Source: Myxococcus xanthus | Lineage (GTDB): Bacteria; Myxococcota; Myxococcia; Myxococcales; Myxococcaceae | Length of the DNA stretch: 64,000 bases | NCBI RefSeq assembly: GCF_013116825.1 | Contig: NZ_JABFNS010000014.1 | Span: 1 to 64,000, forward strand | Direction of reading: 5' to 3' | Part shown: positions 16,774-24,787 of the stretch, in pieces | Position numbering within the stretch: position 1 is the first letter of the stretch | Layout of the letters: the number at the start of each line of letters is the position of its first letter | Notes under the pieces: generated by a model | The model's input: only the letters and a program-made list of their open reading frames with translations | Told to the model about the DNA's origin: nothing | Databases searched by the model: none | Position numbers and translations under genes: made by a program

Positions 16774-17598
16774 ATGGCGACTCAACGCATCTTCATCACC
16801 GGTGGTGCCAGCGGACTTGGCAAGGCCATCGCCGTGCGCTTCGCTCGCGCCGGCTGGCAGGTCTGCATCGGCGACGTCAACGACACCCGCGGCGAGGAGT
16901 CCTTGAAGGAGCTCTCCGCGCTGGCGCCCCAGGCCCATTACCTGCGCTGTGACGTGCGGCGCGAGGAGGACCTGCGCGAGGCCCTGGACTGGCTCACGGC
17001 GCAGTGGGGCGGCGTGGACGTGGTCATCAACAACGCCGGTGTCGCGCAGGCGGGCGCCATCGAGGACGTGTCGATTGACGACTGGCAGTGGATCATCGAC
17101 ATCAACCTGCTGGGCGTCGTGCGTGGGTGCAAGGTGTTCACGCCTGCCTTCAAGAAGCAGGGCCACGGCCACATCGTCAACGTGGCGTCCATGGCGGGCC
17201 TGCTCGATGTGCCGCTGATGAGCAGCTACAACGCGACCAAGGCCGCCGTCGTGTCGCTGTCCGAGACGCTGCACAACGAGCTGGCGGAGTACGGCATCGG
17301 CGTCAGCGTCGTGTGCCCGTCCTTCTTCAAGACGAACCTGGGTGACTCGCTGCGCACCACGGACCCGAGGCTGGGAGCCACCATGGCGCGGCTGCTGGAG
17401 CGCTCCGCCATCACCGCGGATGACATCGCCAACGACGTGTTCGACGCGGTGGCCGAGCGCGGCTTCTACGTCCTGCCCCACGCGGATGGCCGCAGGACCT
17501 GGCGGCTGAAGCGCCTGCTGCCGCGTGAGCTCTACTCGTGGATGCTGCGCCGGCATACGCGAGGCATGCGACCCGACGCGCGGCCGAAGGCGAGCTGA
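16774..17598 (+). CDS. SDR-family oxidoreductase, LvaD-like position
   Basis: Classical short-chain dehydrogenase features are visible: nucleotide-binding TGGASGLG (about 10-17), NNAG (about 87-90), catalytic Ser in VNVASMAG, and Tyr-x-x-x-Lys in SSYNATKAA. Length 274 includes a basic C-terminal extension. In the levulinate pathway an SDR (LvaD) reduces a 4-keto-acyl-CoA to the 4-hydroxy form. The same role would fit this operon but is not demonstrated by sequence. It lies 5 nt after the dehydrogenase and 19 nt before the kinase gene. Confidence 0.88.
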   Translation: MATQRIFITGGASGLGKAIAVRFARAGWQVCIGDVNDTRGEESLKELSALAPQAHYLRCDVRREEDLREALDWLTAQWGGVDVVINNAGVAQAGAIEDVSIDDWQWIIDINLLGVVRGCKVFTPAFKKQGHGHIVNVASMAGLLDVPLMSSYNATKAAVVSLSETLHNELAEYGIGVSVVCPSFFKTNLGDSLRTTDPRLGATMARLLERSAITADDIANDVFDAVAERGFYVLPHADGRRTWRLKRLLPRELYSWMLRRHTRGMRPDARPKAS

Positions 17599-17617
17599 GC
17601 CAGGAGAGCGCCCACCG

Positions 17618-18691
17618 ATGCCACCGACCGCGACCATCGACCCCGCTGGCGCCGTGCGCCCGGGCGAGGAGCTGAACCTCCCCGCCGTGGATGCCTGGCT
17701 CAAGGCCCAGGTCCCCACGCTGGAAGGCACGCCGGAAGTCACGCAGTACGCGGGCGGTGCCTCCAACTGGACGTACCGGCTGAAGTACGCCAACCGGGAC
17801 CTCATCCTGCGCCGCCCTCCCGCGGGGACGAAGGCGAAGTCGGCGCACGACATGGCCCGTGAGTACACGGTGCAGCAGGCGCTGAAGCCGGCCTATCCCG
17901 TCGTGCCCACCATGGTGGGCCTGTGCCAGGACCCGGCCGTGCTGGGCTCCGACTTCTACGTCATGGAGCGCATCGAGGGGCTCATCCCGCGCAAGCACCT
18001 GCCCCGGGGGCTGGCGCTGGACGCGAAGCAGACGCGGGCGCTGTGCCTCAACGTCATCGCCAGGCTCGTAGAGTTGCACGCCGTGGACCCGGCGGCGGTG
18101 GGGCTGACGTCACTGGGCAAGGGGCCGGGCTATCCCACGCGGCAGGTGGAGGGCTGGTCGGCGCGCTACGAGAAGGCACGGACGTGGAACGTCGCCAGCT
18201 TCCGCTACGTGCGGGACTGGCTCAAGGCGAACACGCCCGCGGACATCGCCACGTGCGTCATCCACAACGACTGGCGCTTCGACAACGTGGTGCTCGCCCC
18301 GGAGGAGCCCACGCGCATCATCGGCGTGCTCGACTGGGAGATGGCCACCCTGGGTGACCCGCTGATGGACCTGGGCAGCGCGCTGGCCTACTGGGTCCAC
18401 GCCGACGACGACCTCCTGATGCGCTCCACGCGGCGCCAGCCCACGCACCTGCCCGGCATGCTCCGGCGCGAAGAGGTCGTGGAGTACTACCTGGACCAGA
18501 CGAAGCTGAAGCCCGCCAACTGGACCTTCTACGAGGTCTTCGGCCTCTTCCGGCTCGCCGTCATCGCCCAGCAAATCTACTACCGCTACCACCACAAGCA
18601 GACGCGCAACCCCGCGTTCAAGAACTTCTGGGTGCTGGTCAACTACCTGGGCTGGCGCTGCCACCGGCTCATCCGGAAGGGCGCGCGCTGA
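17618..18691 (+). CDS. APH-type phosphotransferase, probable hydroxyacyl-CoA kinase
   Basis: The aminoglycoside-phosphotransferase fold is shown by the ATP-binding region YAGGASNWTYRLKYANRDLI, the catalytic loop VIHNDWRFDN (about 215-224) and the metal-binding segment VLDWEMATLGDP (about 238-249). The closest familiar relatives are the kinase half of ACAD10/ACAD11 and LvaA, which phosphorylate the 4-hydroxyl of acyl-CoAs. Antibiotic resistance is therefore not the likely role. The ATG at 17618 follows AGGAGAG. An upstream frame extension overlaps the SDR gene and is Arg-rich, so it is rejected. The stop overlaps the next start (TGATG). Confidence 0.87.
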   Translation: MPPTATIDPAGAVRPGEELNLPAVDAWLKAQVPTLEGTPEVTQYAGGASNWTYRLKYANRDLILRRPPAGTKAKSAHDMAREYTVQQALKPAYPVVPTMVGLCQDPAVLGSDFYVMERIEGLIPRKHLPRGLALDAKQTRALCLNVIARLVELHAVDPAAVGLTSLGKGPGYPTRQVEGWSARYEKARTWNVASFRYVRDWLKANTPADIATCVIHNDWRFDNVVLAPEEPTRIIGVLDWEMATLGDPLMDLGSALAYWVHADDDLLMRSTRRQPTHLPGMLRREEVVEYYLDQTKLKPANWTFYEVFGLFRLAVIAQQIYYRYHHKQTRNPAFKNFWVLVNYLGWRCHRLIRKGAR

Positions 18692-19383
18692 TGGGGGTGG
18701 TGTATCTGGTCCGGCACGGACAGGCCTCGTTCGGCGCGGCGAACTACGACCAACTGTCTGAGACGGGCCTCGTACAGGCCCGGGTGCTCGGTGAGGCCCT
18801 GCGCGAGCGGCTGCCCCGCGTGGACGCCGTCGCCACCGGCACCCTGGCGCGGCACCGGCAGACGGCGGAGGCGTGCCTCGCCGCGCTCGGCTGCGGCACC
18901 GTGGCCGTGCAGATGGCGGGCTTCAACGAGTTCGACCACGAGGAAATCGTCGCCCGGCACACGCCACGTTACGCGGACCCGGAGGTGCTCCGAGCGGAGC
19001 TGTCACAGTCGGAGTCACCCCGGCGCGCCTACCAGGCGCTCTTCACCGACGCCGTGGCCCGCTGGGTGGCTGGCCAACACGACGCGGAGTACACCGAGCC
19101 CTGGTCCGCCTTCGGCGAGCGGTGCCGCCGCGCACTGGATGCCCTCATCCAGGAGATGGGCGCGTCGAAGAACGCGCTCGTCTTCACCTCCGGGGGCACC
19201 ATCACCGCCATCTGCCAGGAGCTGCTCCGCATCCCCGACGAGCACGCCTTCCGCCTCAACCTGACGCTGGCGAACTGCGGCCTCACCAAGGTCATCTACA
19301 GCGAGCGCGGCCGTTATCTGTCCACGCTCAACGAGCACGGCCACTTCGAAGGCGCCCAGCGCGCGCTGCTCACATACCGCTGA
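18691..19383 (+). CDS. Histidine phosphatase family protein with altered second motif
   Basis: The RHG motif with nucleophilic His9 (YLVRHGQAS) places this 230-residue protein in the phosphoglycerate-mutase-like phosphatases. The second conserved His, normally in a xHGG motif, is replaced: the segment reads VFTSGGTIT. Some subfamilies carry SGG here, so it may still be active. Its start overlaps the kinase stop, so the two are translationally coupled. In ACAD10 a HAD phosphatase domain is fused to the kinase and dehydrogenase, so a phosphatase of a different fold in this operon may play an analogous editing role. This is inference. Confidence 0.85.
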   Translation: MGVVYLVRHGQASFGAANYDQLSETGLVQARVLGEALRERLPRVDAVATGTLARHRQTAEACLAALGCGTVAVQMAGFNEFDHEEIVARHTPRYADPEVLRAELSQSESPRRAYQALFTDAVARWVAGQHDAEYTEPWSAFGERCRRALDALIQEMGASKNALVFTSGGTITAICQELLRIPDEHAFRLNLTLANCGLTKVIYSERGRYLSTLNEHGHFEGAQRALLTYR

Positions 19384-20230
19384 GCGGCGCGCCGTCGTAC
19401 CGCAAGTCCTCCCACGCCAGCATCGCCCGCTTGCGTGAGGCGCCCCAGCGGTACTCCCCGAGGACGCCCGTCTTGCGCAGCACGCGGTGACAGGGAATCA
19501 AGAGCCCCACGGGATTCTCACCTACCGCCGAGCCCACCGCGCGCATCGCCTTGGGCTTGCCGATGGCGCGGGCGAGGTCCTCGTACGTCGTCACCTCGCC
19601 CGATGGCACCCGCAGCAGCGCCTGCCACACCTGCACCTGGAAGGGCGTGCCCCGCACCAGCACCGACAAGGGGCTCGACTCCGAGCCACCGTGCCCCGCC
19701 TGGAAGATGCGCTCCATCCACGGCGCCGTGTCCTCGGCGGACGCCTCGAACGTGGCGCGCGGCCACTGCTTGCGCAGCGAGGCGAGCGCCTCCGCCTCGG
19801 ATTCCCCCGAGAGGAAGTGCAGGCCGCAGATGCCACGCTCGCAGACGGCGAGCAGACACGCGCCGAACGGTGACAGGTGGACGCCATGGCGCACGGTGAG
19901 CCCTTCGCCGCCCAGCTTGTATTCCCCAGGCGTCATCGACGTCAGCGTCACGAAGAGCTCATGCAGCCGGCCGCTGCCCGACAGGCCCACCTCCAGCGAC
20001 GTCTCCAGCACGCTGCGACGCTCGTCGAGCAGGCGACGGGCCGAGCTCAGCGTGTGCACCTGGATGAAGCGCTTGGGGCTGATGCCCGCCCAGCGAGAGA
20101 AGAGCCGCTGGAAGTGGAAGGTGCTCAGCCCCACGTGCGCGGCCACGTCGTCCAGGGACGGCTGCTCGCGCGCATGTGCGTCGAGATAGAGGATGGCTTG
20201 TTCGATGCGGGCGTAGTCGCTGGATGCCAT
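19370..20230 (-). CDS. AraC-type helix-turn-helix fused to O6-alkylguanine-DNA methyltransferase
   Basis: Residues 1-105 form an AraC DNA-binding domain and 185-286 the methyltransferase with the suicide cysteine Cys247 in IPCHRVLR. This is the C-terminal two thirds of Ada; the N-terminal zinc domain that senses methylphosphotriesters is missing. It therefore repairs alkylated guanine, but how its DNA-binding part would be activated is unclear. The start at 20230 is fixed by AGGAG 7 nt upstream. A longer open frame up to 20599 is not supported. The last 14 nt overlap the convergent histidine-phosphatase gene. Confidence 0.9.
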   Translation of the reverse strand: MASSDYARIEQAILYLDAHAREQPSLDDVAAHVGLSTFHFQRLFSRWAGISPKRFIQVHTLSSARRLLDERRSVLETSLEVGLSGSGRLHELFVTLTSMTPGEYKLGGEGLTVRHGVHLSPFGACLLAVCERGICGLHFLSGESEAEALASLRKQWPRATFEASAEDTAPWMERIFQAGHGGSESSPLSVLVRGTPFQVQVWQALLRVPSGEVTTYEDLARAIGKPKAMRAVGSAVGENPVGLLIPCHRVLRKTGVLGEYRWGASRKRAMLAWEDLRYDGAPLSGM

Positions 20231-20328
20231 GCCGATGCTCCTGGGATGCGCTTGGCGAAAACGTATGTCCGCCAACACATGGTGGAGCAACCCGGTTCTT
20301 GCGATGTCCTCGCGCGCCGGGCATGCGT

Positions 20329-20343
20329 TGACATGAGGTGTCA
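20329..20343. promoter_or_regulatory. Small inverted repeat TGACA-n5-TGTCA
   Basis: TGACA (20329-20333) and TGTCA (20339-20343) flank TGAGG in the 166-nt divergent gap between the AraC-methyltransferase gene and the NTF2-like gene. A TTGACA hexamer overlaps the left arm (20328-20333), but no good -10 follows at 17 nt. It could be an operator. Confidence 0.3.
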
Positions 20344-20396
20344 TTGTGCAACAACCGGAAGCCCCACCCCGCACGTCGCCGCAGACGAGGAGCACC

Positions 20397-20765
20397 ATGC
20401 TTCCAGAGGAAGACTTCCTGGCCGCGGAGGAGGCGCTGAGACGGGCCATGCTCTCGAGCGATGTCGCCGCGCTCGACGCCCTCCTCTCTGACGACCTCCT
20501 CTTCGTCAGCCACACCGGCAGCGTCCTCGACAAGGAAGCCGACCTGGAATCGCATCGCTCGGGAGCCCTGCGCCTTACACGGGTGGACTTCACCGACACA
20601 CACTTCCGCTACCTCTCCGCTGGCGCCGTGGTCGTCGTCCATGCCGCGCTATCCGGTGAGTTCCAGGGAGCCCCCTTCGAAGGAAACTTCCGTTACACGC
20701 GCGTGTGGCAGGTCGTGGACGACGCGCCCCAGGTCGTCGCGGCCCAGTGCACGGCGGTGGGTTGA
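20397..20765 (+). CDS. NTF2-like (DUF4440/SnoaL-fold) protein
   Basis: The 122-residue product has the cone-shaped NTF2-like pattern: an N-terminal helix pair (EDFLAAEEALRRAMLSSD), LLSDDLLFVSHTG, then alternating strands ending in TRVWQVVDD. Such proteins bind small ligands or act as isomerase-like enzymes; no catalytic residue set can be assigned. The ATG at 20397 has GAGGAG just upstream. A GTG at 20346 would add a Pro/Thr-rich stretch. It is divergent from the DNA-repair gene and may share its control region. Confidence 0.78.
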   Translation: MLPEEDFLAAEEALRRAMLSSDVAALDALLSDDLLFVSHTGSVLDKEADLESHRSGALRLTRVDFTDTHFRYLSAGAVVVVHAALSGEFQGAPFEGNFRYTRVWQVVDDAPQVVAAQCTAVG

Positions 20766-21131
20766 CTTGACTCCTGATGGACGAGCGCTTATCCGTTGGC
20801 GCCAATGACGTCGCCAAGCGCCATGTGTCGAATGTCGATGCCGGGTGGGCTCTCGCCCTCCAGGTTCGGCTGATGTCCGTCCGACCCTGGTGAGCCACCG
20901 AGCCCATCCACCCGCGAGGGTTGGTGGGCTCCGTCGTTTCTGGACGCGCGCTGCCCTCGCACTTTCCCACCGAGGCGCCGCGCTCCATGAGCACGCCGAA
21001 CAGACTCCCTCTGCATGTCGACCCGCCGCGCGGCCTGTGCCCGGTGCGCGACGCCACTTGACGGCTCCCCGTCTTCTTTCAGCCCTCCGCGTCCTGGAGG
21101 GCCGTGCCCGCATCGTTCCCGGAGAATCTCC
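20766..21131 (+). promoter_or_regulatory. Long leader before the MetX-like gene with GNRA-capped hairpin
   Basis: This 366-nt gap has no credible gene. It contains the palindrome TTGGCGCCAA (20796-20805). It also contains a 14-bp stem, 20900-20913 against 20918-20931, with one G-U wobble and one mismatch, closed by a GCGA tetraloop and followed by CGTCGTTTCT. The stem could end the NTF2-like transcript or act as a regulated leader structure of the acyltransferase gene. I could not match it to a known SAM-riboswitch consensus. Confidence 0.4.
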
Positions 21132-22451
21132 GTGCCCACCCCCCACCTTCCCGCCCCGCGTGTCTTCGACGTCGCGCTGCCCGATTTGACGCTGGAGGCA
21201 GGCGCCCGCATCACGAACCACCTCGTCCGCGGCTGGTGGTGGGGCCCCGAGGAGGACGTCCCCTGGCTCGAGTCACGCGCGCGCGTCCTCTCCGATGACG
21301 AAGCCCAGACGAGCGCGCTGCGCGTCGTCCGCCGCACCGTGGCCGAACAGCAGGCGCTCGCGGAGGAAGCCCGTCATCGAGGCCCGGCCCGAGCCCCCGC
21401 GCCCATCCCCACGGTGCTGTTGGTCCACGCGCTCACCGGCGACATGCGCGCGGGCGGCAAGGGTGGCTGGTGGGAGCCACTCATCGGCCCGCGGCGCGCG
21501 CTGGACCCGTCCCGCGTGCGGCTCCTGTGCTTCAACAACCTGGGCTCCTGCTACGGCACCAGCGGCCCGGCCGACGAGGGCTTCCCGCTGCGGACGGACG
21601 ACGCGCGCTTCGGTCCGCCGTTGCCGCTGCCCAAGGGCGACCTGCGCCAGGACGAACAGCGACTGCCCGCCACCGTCACGCCGTGGGACCAGGCCCGGAG
21701 CATCCTGCTGGCCATGGACGCGCTGGGTCTGGACGAAGTGGAGCTCGTCACCGGCGGCTCCCTGGGCGGCATGGTGGTGCTCTGCCTCGCGGCGTTGGCG
21801 CCGGAGCGCTTCGCGCGACTCTTCCCCATCGCCACCACGGAGTCCGCCACCGCGTGGGTGGTGGGCCTCAACCACGTGGCGCGGCAGGCCCTGCTGATGG
21901 ACCCGGGCTTCCCCGACTCCCCCCACCGGGGCCTGGAACTGGCCCGGCAGCTCGCGATGCTCACCTACCGCGCGGAGCCCGGCCTGGAAGCGCTCCAGGG
22001 CCGCCCCGCCGAGTGGTCCTCACGCGCGCTGCACCCCATGCACAGCTACCTGGAGTACCAGGGCCAGAAGCTGGAGCGCCGCTTCGACGCGCGCGCGTAC
22101 CTGGCGCAGCTGGGCGCCATGGACCACCACGACCTGTCACGCTTCCCGGGAGGCGGCCTGGCCCGCATCCGCGCGAGCGCGCTGTGCGTGGGCATCGACA
22201 CCGACCAGCTCTTCTTCCCCAGCCACATGGCGACGCTGGCGCGGCGGCTGCGCGAGCACGGCCTCCACGCCGAGCACGCCACGCTGTCCAGTCAGCACGG
22301 GCACGACGGCTTCCTGCTGGAGTGGGACGCCATGGCCGTCCTGCTCGCGCGGGCGCTCGCCCTGCCCACGGGCAGGAGCCCGGAGCACGCCTTCCCGCGC
22401 TGGCCGGAAGTGCGCCCCGCCCTCAACTCACCTTACGGGACGAAGGCGTGA
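21132..22451 (+). CDS. MetX-like homoserine O-acyltransferase family protein (alpha/beta hydrolase fold)
   Basis: The 439-residue protein matches the MetX layout: LLVHALTGD oxyanion region, nucleophile motif GGSLGGM (canonical GGSMGG), Asp in GIDTDQLFFP, and His in SQHGHDGFLLE near the C-terminus. MetX acylates homoserine on the way to methionine; related enzymes acylate other alcohols. The N-terminal 110 residues contain a Trp-rich WWWGPEEDVPW segment that is less usual, so the substrate is not certain. The GTG at 21132 has GGAG 7 nt upstream. The 3' end overlaps the convergent channel gene by 29 nt. Confidence 0.83.
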   Translation: MPTPHLPAPRVFDVALPDLTLEAGARITNHLVRGWWWGPEEDVPWLESRARVLSDDEAQTSALRVVRRTVAEQQALAEEARHRGPARAPAPIPTVLLVHALTGDMRAGGKGGWWEPLIGPRRALDPSRVRLLCFNNLGSCYGTSGPADEGFPLRTDDARFGPPLPLPKGDLRQDEQRLPATVTPWDQARSILLAMDALGLDEVELVTGGSLGGMVVLCLAALAPERFARLFPIATTESATAWVVGLNHVARQALLMDPGFPDSPHRGLELARQLAMLTYRAEPGLEALQGRPAEWSSRALHPMHSYLEYQGQKLERRFDARAYLAQLGAMDHHDLSRFPGGGLARIRASALCVGIDTDQLFFPSHMATLARRLREHGLHAEHATLSSQHGHDGFLLEWDAMAVLLARALALPTGRSPEHAFPRWPEVRPALNSPYGTKA

Positions 22452-23520
22452 CCACGGCCACCGGTGCGTGGTGGGACCACAGGGGCGGCTCGGCCTCGTG
22501 GGTGAAGGCGCGCAGCCGCCGGTACTCCGGATAGGACGCCTGGAGCGACAGCACGTCTCCAGGCCGGATGACCTCATCCCCCTGCGGGTGGAGCCGCTCC
22601 TCGCCGTTGCGTTGCAGCGACAGCGCCAGGCAGCCGAACCGGTCCCTCACCTCGGAGATGGTGAGCCCCGGCAGGCCCAAGCGCGCCTCGAACAGCGAGA
22701 CGACCATCAGGTGCTTCGCCAGGTGGAACGAGTGGACGATGCGCGGGTCCATGGCCGCCAGCGCCATGGCCGGGGCCGCCAGCGACGAGCTGGAGAGCGC
22801 CTCCGCCTTGAACGTCTCACGCACCTTGCCGCTCAAGTCGTCATCGAAGAGGCGGATGACCACGCGGATGTCCGGGTTGAGCTTGCGCGCGTCCAGGGCG
22901 ATGTTGAGGTTCGCCAGGTCGTCGTCCGTCGCGCAGACGATGGCGGACGCGTCCTTCACGTTGGTGCGAGGCAGGCACAGCGGGCTGCGCGTGTCGTCGA
23001 TGAGCAGCGGCACCAGCTCGTCGCGCAGCGCGGACACGAAGGCCGCGTCCTCGCGCTTCTCCACCACCACCACGTCCTTGCCCATCTCCCGCAGCTGCGT
23101 CACCACGCGGTAGCCCACCCGCCCCGCTCCACACACCACGACGTGGCCCTTCATCGTCTCGGAGACCACTTCGATCCACTCCTTGTCGTTCTTGTGCCGG
23201 GCGAAGAAGAGGTACGCGAAGCGCACCACACCATCCGCGACCAGCGCAATACCGGCAGGCGGAATCACCAGGTTGAGCAGCTCCACCAGCCAGTCGTCCA
23301 CATAGGGCAGCGACGGCTGGCCGTAGAGCAGGAAGTAGGTGTGGTGCAGCGCCTCGCCGAAGTCGATGCGTTCGCCGCCCGGCCCGCGGAAGCGCCAATG
23401 GAAGAGCAGCGGCCCTCCCAGGAACAGCACGGCGGACAGCACCAGCGTGGTGCGGAAGCGCCGCATCAGCGCCCGCAGGTAGCGCAGATTGGCCCGGAAG
23501 TGCCTGCGGGACTGCTTCAT
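22423..23520 (-). CDS. Ion-channel-like membrane protein with cytoplasmic RCK (TrkA) domains
   Basis: Two hydrophobic helices (about 22-40 and 78-106) flank a pore-like segment. A TrkA-N nucleotide-binding domain follows (VVVCGAGRVG, 127-136) and then a TrkA-C domain near 265-335, giving an MthK/GsuK-like layout. The potassium selectivity filter TVGYG is absent: the equivalent stretch reads LLYGQPSLPYVDD. It may therefore not conduct potassium in the usual way, or may be a sensor. RCK domains bind NAD, calcium or nucleotides. The gene lies 13 nt after tatC in the same direction. Confidence 0.85.
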   Translation of the reverse strand: MKQSRRHFRANLRYLRALMRRFRTTLVLSAVLFLGGPLLFHWRFRGPGGERIDFGEALHHTYFLLYGQPSLPYVDDWLVELLNLVIPPAGIALVADGVVRFAYLFFARHKNDKEWIEVVSETMKGHVVVCGAGRVGYRVVTQLREMGKDVVVVEKREDAAFVSALRDELVPLLIDDTRSPLCLPRTNVKDASAIVCATDDDLANLNIALDARKLNPDIRVVIRLFDDDLSGKVRETFKAEALSSSSLAAPAMALAAMDPRIVHSFHLAKHLMVVSLFEARLGLPGLTISEVRDRFGCLALSLQRNGEERLHPQGDEVIRPGDVLSLQASYPEYRRLRAFTHEAEPPLWSHHAPVAVVTPSSRKVS

Positions 23521-23533
23521 GGCCCCTCCTCGA

Positions 23534-24739
23534 CTATGACGCCGGGGTGATGCCCGTTTCCGCCGAGTTCCGCGCGCGACGCCGCTCCACCATCCACACC
23601 AGCAGCACGCCCAGCTCGTAGCAGAGCAGCATGGGGCCGGCCATCAGCGACAGGTTCACCACGTCTCCCGTGGGGGTGATGATGGCCGCCGCGATGAGGC
23701 ACACCACGAAGGCGTGGCGCTGGTACCTGAAGAGCCAGGACGACTTCACCACGCCCACCACGCCCAGCAGGGCCATGACGAGCGGCAGCTCGAAGATGAT
23801 GCCGAAGGCGAGGATGAGCAGCAGCACCAGCGAGAGCTGCTCGTGCATGGACAACATGGGCCGCGTCCACCGCGCCGCCTCATGCGCCGCGTGCGCCTTG
23901 GCCAGCTCCTTCTCCAGCCGCCACAGCCCCGCCAGCTCCTCGGTGCGCGTGGGGGCGATGCCCGCCAGCAGGCTCGCCGAGCCGTCCATGGCCGCCGCCG
24001 CCGCCGCGAAGTCCTTCTTCTCGTAGGCCGTCACGGCCTCCACGCGCTTCTCCACCGCCTGCCGCAGCACGCCGCGGGACTGCGCGCCGTAGCCCACCGA
24101 CGCCGCGTCCAGGAGCCGCCCCAGGCCATCCAGCCGCCCCGTCATCTCCACGCTGGCGGCGGGCGCGGCCTCGGGCGCGGGTGCCTGGCCCTGGCCCTCC
24201 GCGCGCAGCTGGGTGCTCGTCTCCTTCGCGATGCGCCCCGCCTCCTCCGCTTCGCCCAGGCGCAGGAAGCGCAAGGCGTCATCCGCGCGCAGCCGGGCCG
24301 TGTCCAGGCGCTGCTCCAGCGCGAGCGTCTCCTCCTCGTTGAGGAGGAAGGTGAACATGGAGGGCAGCACCGCGAAGTAGCAGAAGGCGGCGCCGAGGAG
24401 GAAGGCGATGGAGCCGAACGCCACGAAGGGCGCGGCGAAGCGGCGCTCCTCCGGATACAGGCCAGGCGAGACGAAGCCCCAGATCTGCATCAGGATGACG
24501 GGCGTGGTGAGGAAGATGCCGCAGTACACGCCCACCTTCATCAGGACGTTCAGCTCTTCGATGCCGGACGTGTAGATGAGCGAGCGATTCTCGGGCGGCA
24601 GCGCGTCCAGCACCGGCTGCATCAGCAGGCCGAAAATCGGCTTGGCGAAGACGAGCGAAATCGTCCCCAGGACGAGCACCGCGATGGTGCACCGCATGAG
24701 GCGCGAGCGGAGCTCCGTGAGGTGATCCGCCAGACTCAT
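23534..24739 (-). CDS. tatC: Sec-independent translocase TatC with large periplasmic insertion
   Basis: TatC is the receptor of the twin-arginine pathway. Six helices are visible at about 17-33, 68-92, 105-128, 302-328, 341-357 and 365-385. The N-terminus has HLTELRSRL and the first loop carries typical residues. TatC is usually about 250 residues. This one has 401 because roughly 145 residues are inserted in the periplasmic loop between helices 3 and 4 (about 134-292). The insert is charged, Ala/Glu-rich and predicted helical. tatB lies 48 nt upstream on the same strand; no separate tatA is in the window. Confidence 0.93.
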   Translation of the reverse strand: MSLADHLTELRSRLMRCTIAVLVLGTISLVFAKPIFGLLMQPVLDALPPENRSLIYTSGIEELNVLMKVGVYCGIFLTTPVILMQIWGFVSPGLYPEERRFAAPFVAFGSIAFLLGAAFCYFAVLPSMFTFLLNEEETLALEQRLDTARLRADDALRFLRLGEAEEAGRIAKETSTQLRAEGQGQAPAPEAAPAASVEMTGRLDGLGRLLDAASVGYGAQSRGVLRQAVEKRVEAVTAYEKKDFAAAAAAMDGSASLLAGIAPTRTEELAGLWRLEKELAKAHAAHEAARWTRPMLSMHEQLSLVLLLILAFGIIFELPLVMALLGVVGVVKSSWLFRYQRHAFVVCLIAAAIITPTGDVVNLSLMAGPMLLCYELGVLLVWMVERRRARNSAETGITPAS

Positions 24740-24787
24740 GCGCAGCTCGGAGTCGGCACCGGGGTTGATGGGCGGGGGGCTCAGGAC

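Noticed and set aside
17618-18691. Aminoglycoside resistance gene
   Set aside because: The fold is APH-like, but operon context and motifs match acyl-CoA-linked kinases.
20766-21131. SAM riboswitch
   Set aside because: A GNRA-capped hairpin is present, but no arrangement matching the SAM-I, SAM-II or SAH consensus was found by eye.
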